Positions 1 to 12,640 of a stretch of DNA of 64,000 nucleotides are shown here, piece by piece. This stretch comes from Anaeramoeba flamelloides. Taxonomy: Eukaryota; Metamonada; Anaeramoebidae. Below the pieces are notes generated by a model that ran no database searches, had not been told where the DNA came from, and saw nothing but the letters and a program-made list of their open reading frames with translations. The position numbers and the translations under genes were made by a program. Location of the stretch: positions 930,001-994,000 of the forward strand of contig JANTQA010000072.1 in assembly GCA_027625915.1 (NCBI GenBank), written 5' to 3'. Position 1 is the first letter of the stretch. Each line of letters starts with the position of its first letter.

Positions 1-525
1 CAACACAATTTACAAAGTCAAAAATGACTAATAAAATATTTAAATATCTTTAATTATTATTGTTGTTGTTGGCCAAAAAGGAGCGATATATTTTTCAGCC
101 AAATCAAAAGAAAATATAATAAAACTCTACGATCTGATTTTTGATTAAATCAAATAGCTTTTATTTTTTTGTTTCTTAAGTGAATAAATTTTTTATATCA
201 AGGATCTGTTTTTTGTTCAAAAAATTTTCTTTGTATTTCTATGGATATGTTATCCCAAAAAATAATCAACTGGTATATCTGGCGATTACTTTTTTATTGA
301 AATATTTTGGTATTAATTATGATTTTGAGACAATTATCATGATTTTATAGAATGTTGCGATTTTTCATATTATTTTGATTTTATTGTACTATATTACGAT
401 TTTCTAAAATATGACGAGTTAATAAAAATAATCGCGATTTTTGTAACTTTATCGTGAATTAAGAATAGATATCATCAAAACATCTAATATTTTTTCTTTA
501 TAAAAATTAACCTCAAAATTTTTTA

Positions 526-722
526 CAGTCAGTTTCACTTTTAAGGCACAAACTTTGAACGAAATTTAAGGCACAATAAAAAACTCAAATTAAGGCACAA
601 AATTCAGATTCTAGTAAAATCAATTGTTAAAAAAAAATATTTCAAATTTTGTGCCTTAATTTGAGATTTTTTTGTACCTTAAATTTCGTTACTAGTTTGT
701 GCCTTAAAAGTGAAACTGACTG
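526..722. mobile_element. Short palindromic MITE, copy 1 (TA-flanked)
   Basis: The element begins CAGTCAGTTTCACTTTTAAG and ends with the reverse complement, so the two halves form a near-perfect hairpin about 80 bp per arm with motifs TTTAAGGCACAA repeated in each arm. A TA dinucleotide lies directly outside each end. It has no coding capacity. TA target sites and CAGT-type termini are typical of non-autonomous Tc1/mariner relatives; that family assignment is inferred. Three further copies lie at 3208, 34250 and 60074. Confidence 0.88.
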
Positions 723-2454
723 TATGAGTGAAAAATGAATGAAGAAACTTCATAAAGACAAAAAAAATTGAAATTAAATAAATACACATCTTCAAAATAA
801 ATTTAACTATTTTGAGTATTTTTTATACAAATTAATTTTTAATAGAAGAGTTGTTTATTCAAAAATAATTTATACAAAATTAATTCTTTAATTTCATGTG
901 ATAAAAGATCTGTCCCTATTTTTGAAATTAAGCCTATTAAAATTAAACAAGAAAAAAGTTTTTTAATAGATAAAGTAAGCAACCCTAAATATAAAAAAAA
1001 ATAAAAAATAATTCAAAAATATTATTCAAAGATAATAAAATATACTTTTAATTCAATTTTTTTATTATTGAATTTTGTTTTTAGTAAATAATTGAAAAAA
1101 AAACTTGTAAAAATTGATTTTTTCAACTTTAATTAATCCAAGGATTGGAAAATACTATTTATTTTTGGTATTTTATTCAATAATATTGTTAATTTATGTC
1201 TAGAATATAAAAAGTCAAAAATGAAAAAAAAAAGTAAAAATTAAAAAAAAATCAATTCTTAATCTGACTCAAACAGTTGGCTTAATAGTATTAATTAGAA
1301 AAAAATTCGGTTTAAAAATTTCCAAATTTTATAATGAAAAAACTAGCCTCTTTAATAATACATTTTTTTTTTTTTTAAATTTAATTTATATTTTTTTTGT
1401 GATTTATGAATCATTTAGAATCAAATGTGTATTGATATTGAGTGGTAATCAATAGATAAAACAATTTTTCTATGTTATTTCAAAAAATATTTTATAATGA
1501 ATAAATTAGTTATTCAAGTATTTTGAAAAATTTTGGGATGCAAAGGGTCACATAAAAAATCTTATAAATTATTGTGTATTTTAATCATTTAAACTAAAAA
1601 AATTTGATGTCTAGACAAACTTTTCAATTTTTTTTATATATTTGACAAAATTTATATGTTAAAATAATATAATCACATTAACCAATAACATTTTCTGAAA
1701 TATAAAACTTTTTTTTTAGATTTATTTATTTATTTTAGGAACTATAAAATTTTTTATTATATATTTTTTGTTTCAAAGATAATTGTATAAAACTTCATAT
1801 CTAATAATCCTTTGATAACAATTCAAAAAATGGTTTTTATTTTGAAGGTAATTAGTATATTTCTGTTCCCATGGTATATATATCAACCCAATTTCTCACC
1901 AAAGTTACACAGCTAATAAAATTAAAAATTCTCTTTTTTTTTTCTCATAATCAAACTACATACTATTATTTTGAAAAAAGATAAATAATAAAATACAGAT
2001 TAGAGTATATATTCACAAACCAAATACCTGAAAAAAACATAAATTTCAAAAAAAAATGCTTAAAGAATTTTGTTCTCTTTTGATGTAACATCTGATGCAA
2101 CAAATTTCAATTTCTTTTGAAAATTAAACATTGTTTGGCAATAATATTTTTAAATTATAAAAATATTCATTTTTTAAGAAATTAAAAAAGACTCAATTTC
2201 TTTAAAGTTAAATTAGAGTTTCAAAAGATTTTTCTTTTTCAAATTGGCTTTAAAAAAACAAAGAAAAGAAGAAAGAAAAAAAAAATCAAAAATCTAAAAA
2301 TAATTGAATAAATTAGAAAAAATTATTAGATCCAAAAACTCCAATTTCTATTTTGAGAAGAATAATTGATTAAACTCATAAAATATGTACTATTTACTAA
2401 AGAATGGCCTCTTTGACTGAAAGGGGGTTAATATATTTCTTTATTTATTGTGAG

Positions 2455-2726
2455 AAAGAAGTAATCAAAGAAAATATATGAAATAAGAAAGATAAGAAGA
2501 AAAATAATTAAAATATTAAAGTAAAAAATATTATATCATTTACATGACCAAATTAAAAATTATCCACATCCTGAAACAGGAGGAGTAAAAACCCAATAGA
2601 AAGATTATTAACAATATATAAGATTTGTCAAACAGTGATTAATAAATTGATATTCCATGACTCTGAAAAGTGGGGCACTATGTGCCCGAATTTGTATATT
2701 TTTTTACTATTTTAGGAATTTTAAAA
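2455..2726. repeat. Dispersed repeat containing a GGGGCACTATGTGCCC palindrome
   Basis: The stretch matches 61655-61990 over most of its length, including a pyrimidine/purine-poor block, the words CCTGAAACAGGAGGAG / CCTGAATACACAGGAGG, and the ending GTGGGGCACTATGTGCCC. A shorter reverse-complement match lies near 21725-21800. Three divergent copies imply a transposed unit; its termini are not clear. Confidence 0.6.
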
Positions 2727-3207
2727 AGAGTTTATATACATCATGGAACACATAAAAGAGATAGAAGGATAAATTGAGTTATATAAACCATTTTCCAGTC
2801 AAAGAGTTTGAGTAGTAATATATTAAAATATGTGTTTTTGAATTGTTTGGGTGGGTATCATAACAAAAAATTTATTAAACATATTTTGAAATTGAAATCA
2901 TAATTTAACATATTTTATTTTTTTTTTTTTCAATTTTATTTCAAAATATTTAATTCAGTTTTAAACTTTTTTTTTATAATAAGATCGATAGTAACTTGGT
3001 AAAATCCCGTGTTTATAATGTTGTTGAAATATCTAAAATGATTGTTGATGTATTATTTTGATTTCTATTGGAATTTTATTTGATCTTCAATAGGAGATCA
3101 AAATAAAGGTTATTTTTCTAAAGAAGTTATATGAATTTGAGTTTTGAAATTTTTAAAAAAAATTTATTGATTGATTTATTAGTTTTATTTCGTGACGATT
3201 TCAACTA

Positions 3208-3403
3208 CAGTCAGTTTCACTTTTAAGGCACAAACTTTCAACGAAATTTAATGCACAAAAAAATCTTAAATTAAGGCTCAAAATTTGGAATTTTTTTTTT
3301 TACAAATTATTTTACTAGAATTTGAATTTTGTACTTTAATTTGAGATTTTTTTTGTGCCTTAAATTTCGTTGAAAGTTTGTGTCTTTAAAGTGAAACTGA
3401 CTG
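3208..3403. mobile_element. Short palindromic MITE, copy 2 (TA-flanked)
   Basis: Same hairpin element as at 526-722, with the same CAGTCAGTTTCAC terminus at both ends and TA on each side. It differs from copy 1 by scattered substitutions, and the loop is A/T-rich. It is non-coding. Confidence 0.87.
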
Positions 3404-4371
3404 TATTCTTTGGGTTTTATTATTCTAATTATTTCTTATTTGATCTTCAAAGGTCAATTCTAAAAAATATTTGATTTTTTGAAAAAAATATTGAGCACCT
3501 TAGGCGGAAAAAAAGTTTATTAATTAATATAATCAAAAACCAAAAAAATGAAAATTTTGATCAAGATTAAAAGGTTTAAAAATAATTTATTTATTGATCT
3601 TATCTATAAAATTTGATATAATTATTTCTTTTTCACTTGGTTTTATTTTTAGTTGTGGATGGAAACATTTTTTTTGGTTAAATTTTTAATTAAGAAATTC
3701 CTTTCAATTTCTAAAGAATTTTCCAAAATAATTGTTAATTTTTATTTTCATTTAATTTATCTAATTCTTATGTTTGGATAAGAAAATCGGATACTTTAAT
3801 TCTTCTTATAAAAAAAATTACTGATTTATTGAATTTGTTTGATTTGATTTGATAATTATTTAGTTTAGATTTAATCAAGAACTCAAAATAATTTGGAATT
3901 TTTATTGAAATTTTTCTTTTTCTTTGGGTTGAATTTTTTATATGTAACTGTTTTTTTGGTTTTTTTATACAATTTCCTTTACTTTTGTTTTGATAGTAAT
4001 ATTCATTCTTTGGCTTATTTTAAAAAAAATTTTAAAAAATGAGTTTTTTAAATACCGAAACATTAGCATTCATACAAAATTACAGACATAGAACTATGAA
4101 TGAAAATAAGAAGAATTTTCAACAAATATAAGTTCGTCTTTTTTCCTTTTTCGGGTAATAGACTTACTAAATCAAAATAAACATTATTAATCTCTCAAAG
4201 TAGTAAGGAAGTTTGAGTCAATTTAAAAATGACCAAAAAATCATTCAAATGTTTAGTAGTGTGGTTGATTAAAATGATTTTCAAATCATCGCAACTTAGA
4301 AATTATAGTTAAACTCAAAAAGTAAATCATTTTTTATATTTTTTTGCTTCTCTAATAAAACTTTTTTTTAA

Positions 4372-5612
4372 ATGGAAACAACAAACAACATAACCGTTTT
4401 GTCAAGCTTTATTCAAGCATGGACAAACGAAAAGAATTCACCAGAAATTTTCCCTTATGAAACAGATTTAATTACAGAGATTAGGAACCATATCAACACA
4501 CAACAACAAATCATCGATAAGAATTTGGAACAAATAAAAGAAGAAGAAACCAATAACAACGATAGCCAATTAATGTTTCTTACAAACATTATGCTTATGG
4601 AAGTTGAAAGATTGAATTATTTGTTACGTTCTTATTTAAGAATGAGATTAGATAAAATTGAAAAATACCCAGTGTATATTTTAAAAAACCAACAAGTAAG
4701 AGAAAGTTTAAGTAAAGAAGAACAACAATTCTTAGCAGGGTAACCATTCACGTTCCAAAACAAATGAAAAAATAACAAAATACTTTTTATTTTTATTTTT
4801 TTTTTTTCTTTTTCTTTTTGTTGACAAACAAAAAGAAAACCAATCATTTTTTTTTCTTCTTGTTGCAACCAAAATTACAATTTGAGGTCGAGTCAAAAAA
4901 ATTCGTTGATCTTGATTCTTTTAATCTCTCTTCTTCAAAACTAATAAACAAAAAATTTTTCTGTTTTGTTTGGAAGAAGAAAAAAATCAACAAAGCCAAA
5001 AAAAAAAAAAAAAATACATAAAACTTTCTGTTTTATTCAATCCTTTCAAAAAGAGATTGCTTTTTTGAAGATCTCAATTTTTTTTTTTGATTACAATTAC
5101 CTATTCTTCAAATACGATCAAAGATCTTTCGGAAAATTAAACCACACCTTTTCTTTTTATTTTAAACAACTTTTTATAATATTTTTTTTTTATTGGCGCT
5201 TGTGTAAACAACAATAATAGGTATTTTAAACTCTTTGAAAAGCATATGAAAAATAGTTTCCTTGAGAAACTTCCAAAGCCTCTCCAAAAAATTGATGACG
5301 AAGAAGAAGGAATGGGTATGTATTTTCTATTTTTATATTGACAACTATTTTTTCATTCACCCTATTTTTTTCTTTTCAACCACAAACCCTTTTCCTTTCT
5401 TGGGTTCTTTTCAAATTTCCTTTATTCGGTTCACAGTTGCAAAGCCTGATGTAAACAATTATGTTGCATGTAAAATTAATGAAGATCTAGGGGAAGTTCA
5501 ATTTTTAGAAGCTGACACTTTTAACTTGACTTTGAAAAAAGATGATTCTTATATAATTAATTACGATCACATCAAGCCTTTTATTCAGAGCAACAAGGTT
5601 TCTTTGATATAA
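4372..5612 (+). CDS. SLD5: DNA replication complex GINS subunit Sld5
   Basis: Sld5 is one of four GINS subunits. GINS joins Cdc45 and Mcm2-7 in the replicative CMG helicase and is needed to start and run nuclear replication forks. Three exons fit: 4372-4739, 5221-5315 and 5437-5612 (introns GTAACC...TAG and GTATGT...CAG), giving 212 residues against about 223 in human. Exon 1 carries the helical A domain with the family hallmarks FIQAWTNEK...PE near the start and MEVERLNYLLRSYLRMRLDK with IEKYP. Exon 2 supplies HMKNSFLEKLPKPLQ, and exon 3 the small beta B domain with VAKPDVNNYV and a C-terminal VSLI. Splice phases (2, then 1) restore a continuous frame at both junctions. The introns (481 and 121 nt) are richer in A+T than the exons. 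No neighbour is functionally linked. The product call is strong; the exact exon ends are inferred. Confidence 0.93.
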
Positions 5613-6837
5613 ATTCTTTCCTTTTTGTTTAATCATTTTATTTTTATTCTTTTATGAATTTTCTGATAAATTTGGTGATTATTAAAATCTCTTCAGTTAA
5701 AGAAACTTTGATTTTTTCTTTATTTCTTTTTACTTGTTTAATCTTTTTTTTTCTTCTTAATTTTTAAATGGGGATCTCTAAACTCAACTACAATTTAATT
5801 AAGCATAGGTAAATGACAACTTGACTTTCAAAATAAAAAAAATATTGTACGTTACTATCTATTTATATGCATCTAAAGCCATTTTATAAAAAGTCTTCAA
5901 AAGTATAGTTGCAAAAAAAGTTAATAAACTTATTTTCAACTGTTTTCTGAAATGAATAATCAATATTTTACCTCAATTTTAATCAAACATTTTTTACTAT
6001 AAGAATGCACTTTTATTGTTTGGGAATCTATTAAAATAACTCTAAATTCAATTTAAAATTGGGTTGGATGGGTATTTTTCTTCAGCACCTTTACTAGTAT
6101 TTGTATTTTAAGGATCTGGTAACTTACTGTGATTTTGCAACATACTCAAGGAGTGACTTGCCACCTTAATTGGTATTTCTAAATTATACTTTTTTTAGTT
6201 TAAAAAATTCAAATAGAAACAAAAAATAATTCTTAGTTATCAATAGCAAAAATTTAAATAACAAAAAAAAATTTTCACAGATCTCAAAGAAACGAACCCC
6301 AATTAACAAAAAAAAAAAAACAAAAAGGATTTGAGAAAAAAATTTAAAAGATCCAAAAAAAAAAAAAAGATAAATAGTTTCTCAATGAAAAAATTTCGCT
6401 TCAAAAAAACAAAATTTCTTTGGATCTTTAATTCAAAAATTCAAATAAAAAAAAAAAAATGAAAGTATTAATTTCAAAAAATACAAAATACTAAGAAAAT
6501 GGTTTAAAACTAATCATTTTCAAAAAATCCAAAATACGGAAAAAAAAAAATTTCTTTGGATCTCATTGCAAAAAAGTCAATTAACAAAAAACATTTTCAC
6601 AGGGGTTTCAATTACAAAAATCCAAAAAAAGAAAAAAATAAATAATTTCTTAATTTCAAAAAATCAAATTTTTAAAAAAAATTACTTGCTTCTTTTTGTA
6701 AATTTCCACAGTTTTAAATTTCTTCAATTTAAAAAGAATTGTGTTTTTTTCAGTACAAAATCAATTTAATTAGATTGTATCTTATTATTGTTATTTTATA
6801 ACCTTCTATATTAGACAGAGATAGTATTTTGTATTAA

Positions 6838-7086
6838 TTCTTGAGATACAAAATACTCATTTGAGAAATGAAAAAAATAATTAAAAAAAAATCATTGAGA
6901 TCTCAAAAAGCTAAAAAGATTGACCAAGAGTAAAACTTCGAAACGAACATAATTGGACTCAAAATTATCATTAACAATGATTTAAATTGGAAACTTTCTT
7001 TCTTTCTTTGGCACTTTTTTCTAAAAAAATTCCTAATTTTTTATTTTTTGTCATTTCTCAAATGAGTAATTTGTATCTCAAGAATA
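6838..7086. repeat. Inverted repeat pair, probable MITE fragment
   Basis: TTCTTGAGATACAAAATACT on the left is answered by the reverse complement TTTGTATCTCAAGAAT on the right. The arms are about 35 bp and the whole unit about 250 bp. The right flank through about 7120 also resembles 26340-26395, inside the TTAA-flanked element of the Cfd1 intron, so this may be a relic of the same family. Confidence 0.55.
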
Positions 7087-8099
7087 TTCCAAAATCCTTA
7101 CTCTGTTAAATTCAAGTATAAAATAAGTTTCTTCAAAGAGTAAACATTTTAAAATTAAAAAATATTAACAAAAATAGATATAAATTTTCAACAATTATTT
7201 TTTGAGATAAAATACATTTAAAGGGGTTTTTTAATTTTCAAAATTCTTTTTTTTTTTTTTTCAGACAAGCAAACACTATTTTTTTTTTCTTTTTGTTATT
7301 AAAGTGGGGTTGTTTGTTGGGTATTTTAAAAATAAAATATGTAAAAAAAAAAAACAAGTATTTCATGAATAAAAATATCTAATTACCCCCCTTTTTTTAA
7401 GAAATTCATGCGATAAATAGATATAAAACTTTTGTAAAAAAAGTGAAACATTGTAAAAAAGACTACCAAGATTTTTAATTAGAAACATTATCGAAAAAGA
7501 AAAGGATTATCAATTACGAAAAGAAAATGGAAAGAAACTTCAAAAAATATTGATGATTAAAATTAATATTTTTTTTATCAAATTGCCCAGCTTTGATTAG
7601 ATCTTTTCTTTATTTGAACAGCTATTAAAATAATGAAAATAATTTTTATGAATTTCTATTTTATCGAAAGTTTCACAGCCGAAAAAGAAAACTACTTTTT
7701 TTTACAAGAATTTACAAATAAAAAAATGATTATAAATAAAAAAAATAATAAAATTCAAATTAGAGTTGATTTTTGCCAAATAAAAGGTGAAAAAACTAAA
7801 AAAAATTTGAAAAAATAAAATTTAAAAAAAATATTTTTTATCAGATGAAGGAAACAATTTTGTAAATAATTTCCCAATTTCTTTTGGAAAATTAAAACTG
7901 CTCATAATAAGATTTAGAAATAGTGATTAACTTAATTTGAAAAGAAATTACATTCTCTCATTTTTTCTTTATCTTAATTTGGCTTTTGAAGCATTTTTTA
8001 TTTTTTGAATTGGTTTTGATTCCAAAAAAAAAAAAAATAAAAAGAAATAAAAATAGAAAAAAACAAAAGAAAAACGAAATGAAAATAATAATAAGTGTA

Positions 8100-8400
8100 A
8101 CGAAAAAAAGCGAAATAATGTTTTTAATTGGGAACATTACTGAAAATGGAAAGTTAAATCAATTAATAAAAGAATAAATAAATAAACAAACAAAAACAAA
8201 ATGAAGGATTTAACGGATATAAAAGTTTTAGTAATCCAGGTTATCTTTTTCTTAATGGTTTTTCTTTGGTTGATCAATTGGTAAAAATTTGTTGAAAAAA
8301 TTGGCTATTTTTGTGATCTCCAAAACCGCTCTTACAATTTCGATATGAAAGTGTATTTGATTTGTGTATGTTGGTTCAATTGATAACTATCTAAAGAATT
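8100..8400. repeat. Dispersed repeat related to 58918-59268
   Basis: The words TTTTTAATTGGGAACATTAC, TTGATCAATTGGTAAAAATT and CTCCAAAACCGCT occur here in the same order and at similar spacing as in 58918-59160. A short in-frame stretch at 8080-8177 may be chance. No ends could be defined. Confidence 0.5.
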
Positions 8401-8739
8401 ACATTTTGTGATTAATTATTTCATTCTTTAAATAAGTTCATATTTTATGTTTTCGGGTTATTTTGGCATTTCAAATTGGAAATTGGATTTCATTTTTTTT
8501 TTTTTTTTGACCTTTTCCATAAATTTTTATAGAAATTTGGATTGGGGAAATTCTAGAAAATTGTCTCTTATTCCTATGTAAAGAATTAATAACTTAACTT
8601 GAAAGAATAATTATTTATCTTATTACCATCGAATAAACAGAAATAATTTAGATCTATTTTTCTCTAACTATCTGATTCACGATTTCAATGATCTTCAAAA
8701 TAATTAATTTTTTAAGATTTTTTTTAAATAATAAACACC

Positions 8740-9860
8740 CTTTTAAAAATTGTAACTCATTTAAATAATAAATTGATTAAAAAAATATCATTTAGTATTC
8801 AAGAGCAACAAATAATTAAATACGATTTATAATTAATCTATAAATCATTCTAAACTTGTATAAATATGATATTTTAAAAATTAAAAAAAAATAAAACTAA
8901 AAACCAAATTAAAGTGAGTCATAATTTTTGAAATGGGGTTTGTGGTTTTTTTATTATTGAAATTTCACTGAAAAATGACAACAATAAGAAATTTTGCATT
9001 CAAAAGATTTAGAAGAACTAAAAAATGAAATATATAAGTACACATATAATTGGTTGCTTAATTCCAAAATTGGAAGGTGTATAATTTTTTTACAATAATT
9101 ATAAATCAAAATTATAAATTTAAAACTCAAAAATAATTAAGTTATCCATCAAGTTCAATAATTCTAAAATTCAGAATCGTTTACTAACTTTTTAAATCGA
9201 TATTACTATGCAAACAATAAAAAATCAAATAAATTTGTTCATTTGTGTTTTAAATGTGAACGGGGGGGGGGGGGGTATAAAAAATATTGATCATTTTTTA
9301 TAGATCTATCATTTCTATGAAAAAGATAGATTAATATTTCATAACGAATTAAAAAAAAATAAATCTCAATGAAAAAAATTCAAATTAAGACAGTTTGAAG
9401 CTTATTTTCATTAATTAATAATCGTGAAATATATGATTTTACATTTTAATTTCTGAAGGGGGATCAAAGTCTAAGGACAACTAGAGTGTAATTTACACTT
9501 CTTCAATAATAATAATAATAATAATAAAACAATAATATTTTTAATTAAAAATTGAATTCATTTTCAAAGATATTACAGATTCTCAATTTTCTTCGTGATA
9601 ATTTTGTTTTTTTGAAGATCTTTTTTTTTTTCCACATTATCCATTTCAAAAAAAAGAAAAGAAATTGAAAAAAAAAAAAGAAAAAGAAAAATTTTTCAAA
9701 AAAAAAGAAATAGAAGAACAAAAGAAAAACAAAAATTTTAAAAAGTAAAACAAAAATATTCAAAATTAAAAAAATTGATACTGATTAACAAATTTGAAAA
9801 TATTTTTTTTTATAAGAATAAGGGGCAAGCACTCAAAATAACTTCCATTAACATTATAAC
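8740..9860. repeat. Diffuse repeat shared with 28140-28760
   Basis: Two blocks match the Cfd1 intron in the same order: 8740-9000 resembles 28148-28450, with the words TCATAATTTTTGAAATG and ATTTCACTGAAAA, and 9540-9860 resembles 28490-28760, which is A/G-rich and then ATTAACATTATAA. About 500 bp at 9000-9540, including the G14 run, is present here but not in the intron copy. It is non-coding. Confidence 0.5.
9262..9275. repeat. Poly-G run (14 bases)
   Basis: A run of fourteen G in a region of very low G+C. Its length in the assembly should be treated as uncertain. Confidence 0.9.
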
Positions 9861-10589
9861 TTGATTCAAAATTTTTGAAATCTAGTTTTGAATAGCCAAG
9901 GAAAATCCATAAATCGAATAAATTTATAATAGAAAATGTTACTGTGTCATACCATAGTTTTATCTTTCATATTTTATTTTATTCCCTATCTTTAGGTTAT
10001 CGGGGTCTGTGCAATAACAAATCCAGTTCACCGTTTTCCCAAAAATCTGGAAATTTAAGAGGTAAAATGTTAATAATTTCAACGTTTCCAATACTTATTA
10101 AAGGTTAAGAAAAACTAAGTAAAATGGTTTTTAATATCAAAAACCAGATGAATTATTTATTATTAATTTTTATTTATTATATTGAATGAGTATATAATTA
10201 TTTTTTAAAGAAATGCTATATTATTAAACCATCATATAACAATTTGAAAGTGTTTTTCACAAGTTCTGTAACTCCTCAAATATATTTAGACACGTGTTAT
10301 TTTTTTATAGATTAAATTTGGATGGTTTTACCATTAAATTTGTATTCCGGTCATTTGGAAAACTACTCTAGATATTAGAAAATTTTGGGGAGTACTATAA
10401 AAATAAAAACTAAATAATAATTAATTAAAATAGAACAGCTATTGAAAAAAAAATATTGGCTAGTTCAGAACACTAATAGTTGGATTTAAGTGACTTATTT
10501 TATTCCTTTATCCAACTGATAAAGTTTTTTCTTTTTTGCAAGATTTTTATTTGTAAAAAGGTCTTTAACAAAATAATATTTTGTGATAT

Positions 10590-11080
10590 AGTAGGGAAAA
10601 AAATACCGGACATGAAAAAAATCCCGGACAAGATTTTTAATTGTGAGTATTAGTAAAATTTTTGTCTAATTTCAATGAAATCCTTACTATAAATAACCAA
10701 TTTTTTTATGAGATTAGTAATAAACCTACCTAAAGTTCATCAAAGTAAGGTTTCTCTAGAATACTCAAGTAATTACTTGATAGTCCATATGTTGATCAAC
10801 GTTTTTTGAAAAACAATAGAGTTCTATAGAAGTTTACTAGAGTTTGGAAAATGATTATTTTTCTTCTTGTTTTTTGATTGATTGAATGGTGTTTTGAACA
10901 AGTGTGATTTCATCAATCATCATTCTAATAAGTGGGGGAGTTATAATTGAAAAATTTTGATTCTTAAAAAAAGGAATTTGATTGTAAATAAATGAAATTA
11001 CACAATAATTTTACTAATATTCACAATTAAAAATCTTGTCCGGGATTTTTTTCATGTCCGGTATTTTTTTCACTGCTCTA
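10590..11080. mobile_element. Inverted-repeat MITE with CCGG-containing ends, copy 1
   Basis: The left end reads AAATACCGGACATGAAAAAA then ATCCCGGACAAG; the right end is its reverse complement. The arms are about 65-70 bp, running through the word TTTTTAATTGTGAGTATTAG. The interior (about 360 bp) has no usable frame. A second copy at 27399-27888 matches across the whole interior, including GGTTTCTCTAGAATACTCA and GTTCTATAGAAGTTTACTAG. A degraded trace may lie near 58650-58790. Non-autonomous DNA transposon is the natural reading; the superfamily is not determinable from the ends seen. Confidence 0.85.
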
Positions 11081-11554
11081 CTTTAATTTTTTTTTTTTTG
11101 GCAATTGGGTTTCTGAATTTAAAAAATCAGTTTAATTTTTCAATTTTATCAAATTGAATTTGAATTTTCAGCTGATCCAAGGCAATTGATGGAGCTTAAG
11201 ATTTTTTTTTGTTGAAATTTTATTGGTAAAATTCGACCAAAAAAATAAAAAAAAAGAAATGTTCTTAATTTTATTGAGAAAAGTCGATAAAATATTCTGT
11301 GGAATTTTTTTCTCAAAATTGTTTAACTTGCTTTTTATAAATAATATTACTGAATTCAGTTGCACTCCTGATCTTTTAAGATAAATTAAAAAAAAAGATA
11401 AAAAGTCCCTAAAAAAAAATTAAAAAAATAATAATATAAAAAAAAAAGCACAAAAAGTATTAAATTGTAATTGTTTATTGGTATTGTATAAAAATTTAAA
11501 ATAGTTTAAAATTAAAAAAAACAGTTTTTTTTCAAAATTATTAAAAAAATAAAT

Positions 11555-12640
11555 CTAGACTAATACACGAATTGGTGTAGATTGTTTCATGTTTTTTTTC
11601 AGTTTAACCAACCCAATTTCTCTCATCCAATTGATTTGTTGGACGATACTTTTTTCGATTGAACCCAACTTGATTCCCAATTCGCGTTCTGTGACTGACT
11701 TATCGTATTCAATTTGAGCTCTGACGATTCCTAACGATTCTCTTCCGAATGATTGTGCTTGTTTCCATCTTTTATTTACATTAAAAACATTTTTATTAAT
11801 CCAATCCTTGCAGGTGGCCAATTTTTCGATAAAGGACAATGGCAATTTTCTGGGCAATTTACATCCTGTTTCACGAGAGATGATTCCGAGCAGCTCTACA
11901 ACACTAAGTGTTTCATTGGAGGCCAAGTATCGGTGGAACTTTTTGCCTCTTTCCATGGTAGCTATGAGCACATGTGCGAGGTCCTCGGCAGAAACGAACC
12001 CAGAACCGCCCGAGCTGGGCATGCATGGCAATTTGCCCTCGGCGCAGTCCTTGATTGTCTGGCTGATGTGGCCGTTGAGCTTCCAATCGTATTTCCCAAT
12101 GACGCCCGATGGGTGCACAAAGCACAAATCAAGCCCGCCTCTTGCCATGAATTTCATTGACTCCAAATCAGCGAGAGTCTTGACAATGTCATACTCTGTG
12201 TGGATTTCGTCACATGGATCGTAAAGCCCCTCGTTCGTGACAAAGTCGCTTCCGTTTTCGTCCTGGAGGATGTGGCATGTGGAGACCTGCACCATTTTTT
12301 GAACAGTGCCCGAGTTTACAGCAGCCTTTGACAAATTCCTCGATCCGAGGACATTCACTTTCCACATGTCCTTCATCGTCTGGGTTTGGTTGATCCCAAC
12401 AAGGCCTGCGCAATGGTAGATCTGATCAATCCCCTTCATCGCACTTTGCATCGATTTGTAATTTGTCAGGTCGCCTGCAATGAAATTTAAGGGCAAATTG
12501 CCAAACCATTTCTTCAAATGCTTCTCCTCATGTTTCAAGATTAAACAGTTGATTTTGGTACTTGGCTTGCAATGATCAACAAGGGCTCGTACTAAGTTAG
12601 ATCCAACATGTCCTGTACTTCCTGTGACTAGAATATTCAT
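11555..12640 (-). CDS. Extended SDR, NAD(P)-dependent epimerase/dehydrogenase-like
   Basis: This single-exon frame of 361 residues belongs to the extended short-chain dehydrogenase/reductase superfamily, near the dihydroflavonol-reductase and sugar-epimerase branch. The substrate cannot be named. Residues 6-13 are the TGxxGxxG dinucleotide-binding motif (TGSTGHVG). AGDLTN (55-60) and IYHCAG (74-79) match the usual core positions, and Y150-x-x-x-K154 with S120 nearby forms the catalytic set. The start ATG at 12640 lies at the expected distance before the glycine motif. No signal peptide or membrane segment is seen, so a cytosolic protein is likely. Translation ends at TAG, which shows that TAG is a stop in this genome. 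The core (about 11880-12500 on the plus strand) has far more G+C, and codons ending in G or C, than the gene's own ends or its neighbours. This, with the lack of introns, makes lateral acquisition plausible but unproven. Confidence 0.9.
   Translation of the reverse strand: MNILVTGSTGHVGSNLVRALVDHCKPSTKINCLILKHEEKHLKKWFGNLPLNFIAGDLTNYKSMQSAMKGIDQIYHCAGLVGINQTQTMKDMWKVNVLGSRNLSKAAVNSGTVQKMVQVSTCHILQDENGSDFVTNEGLYDPCDEIHTEYDIVKTLADLESMKFMARGGLDLCFVHPSGVIGKYDWKLNGHISQTIKDCAEGKLPCMPSSGGSGFVSAEDLAHVLIATMERGKKFHRYLASNETLSVVELLGIISRETGCKLPRKLPLSFIEKLATCKDWINKNVFNVNKRWKQAQSFGRESLGIVRAQIEYDKSVTERELGIKLGSIEKSIVQQINWMREIGLVKLKKNMKQSTPIRVLV

Larger units (their letters stand above)
1..4371. other. Intergenic DNA, repeat-bearing
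   Basis: No open frame here looks like a gene: the few short frames are A/T-driven. It holds two copies of a 197-bp palindromic element (526-722 and 3208-3403) and a dispersed repeat at about 2455-2726, listed separately. Around 2070-2450 the sequence resembles 46650-47060 and, more weakly, 28560-28760, which suggests an older dispersed repeat. Confidence 0.6.
5613..11554. other. Intergenic DNA, repeats only
   Basis: No credible gene is seen. The short frames inside it are lysine/phenylalanine-rich translations of A- and T-runs. It holds an inverted repeat at 6838-7086, a dispersed repeat at about 8100-8400, a diffuse repeat at about 8740-9860 shared with the Cfd1 intron, a G14 run at 9262-9275 and a 490-bp inverted-repeat element at 10590-11080. 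Confidence 0.6.

Noticed and set aside
11753-12413. Overlapping frames on both strands across the SDR gene
   Set aside because: High G+C in this core keeps other frames open; only the 361-residue frame has the TGxxGxxG and YxxxK motifs.
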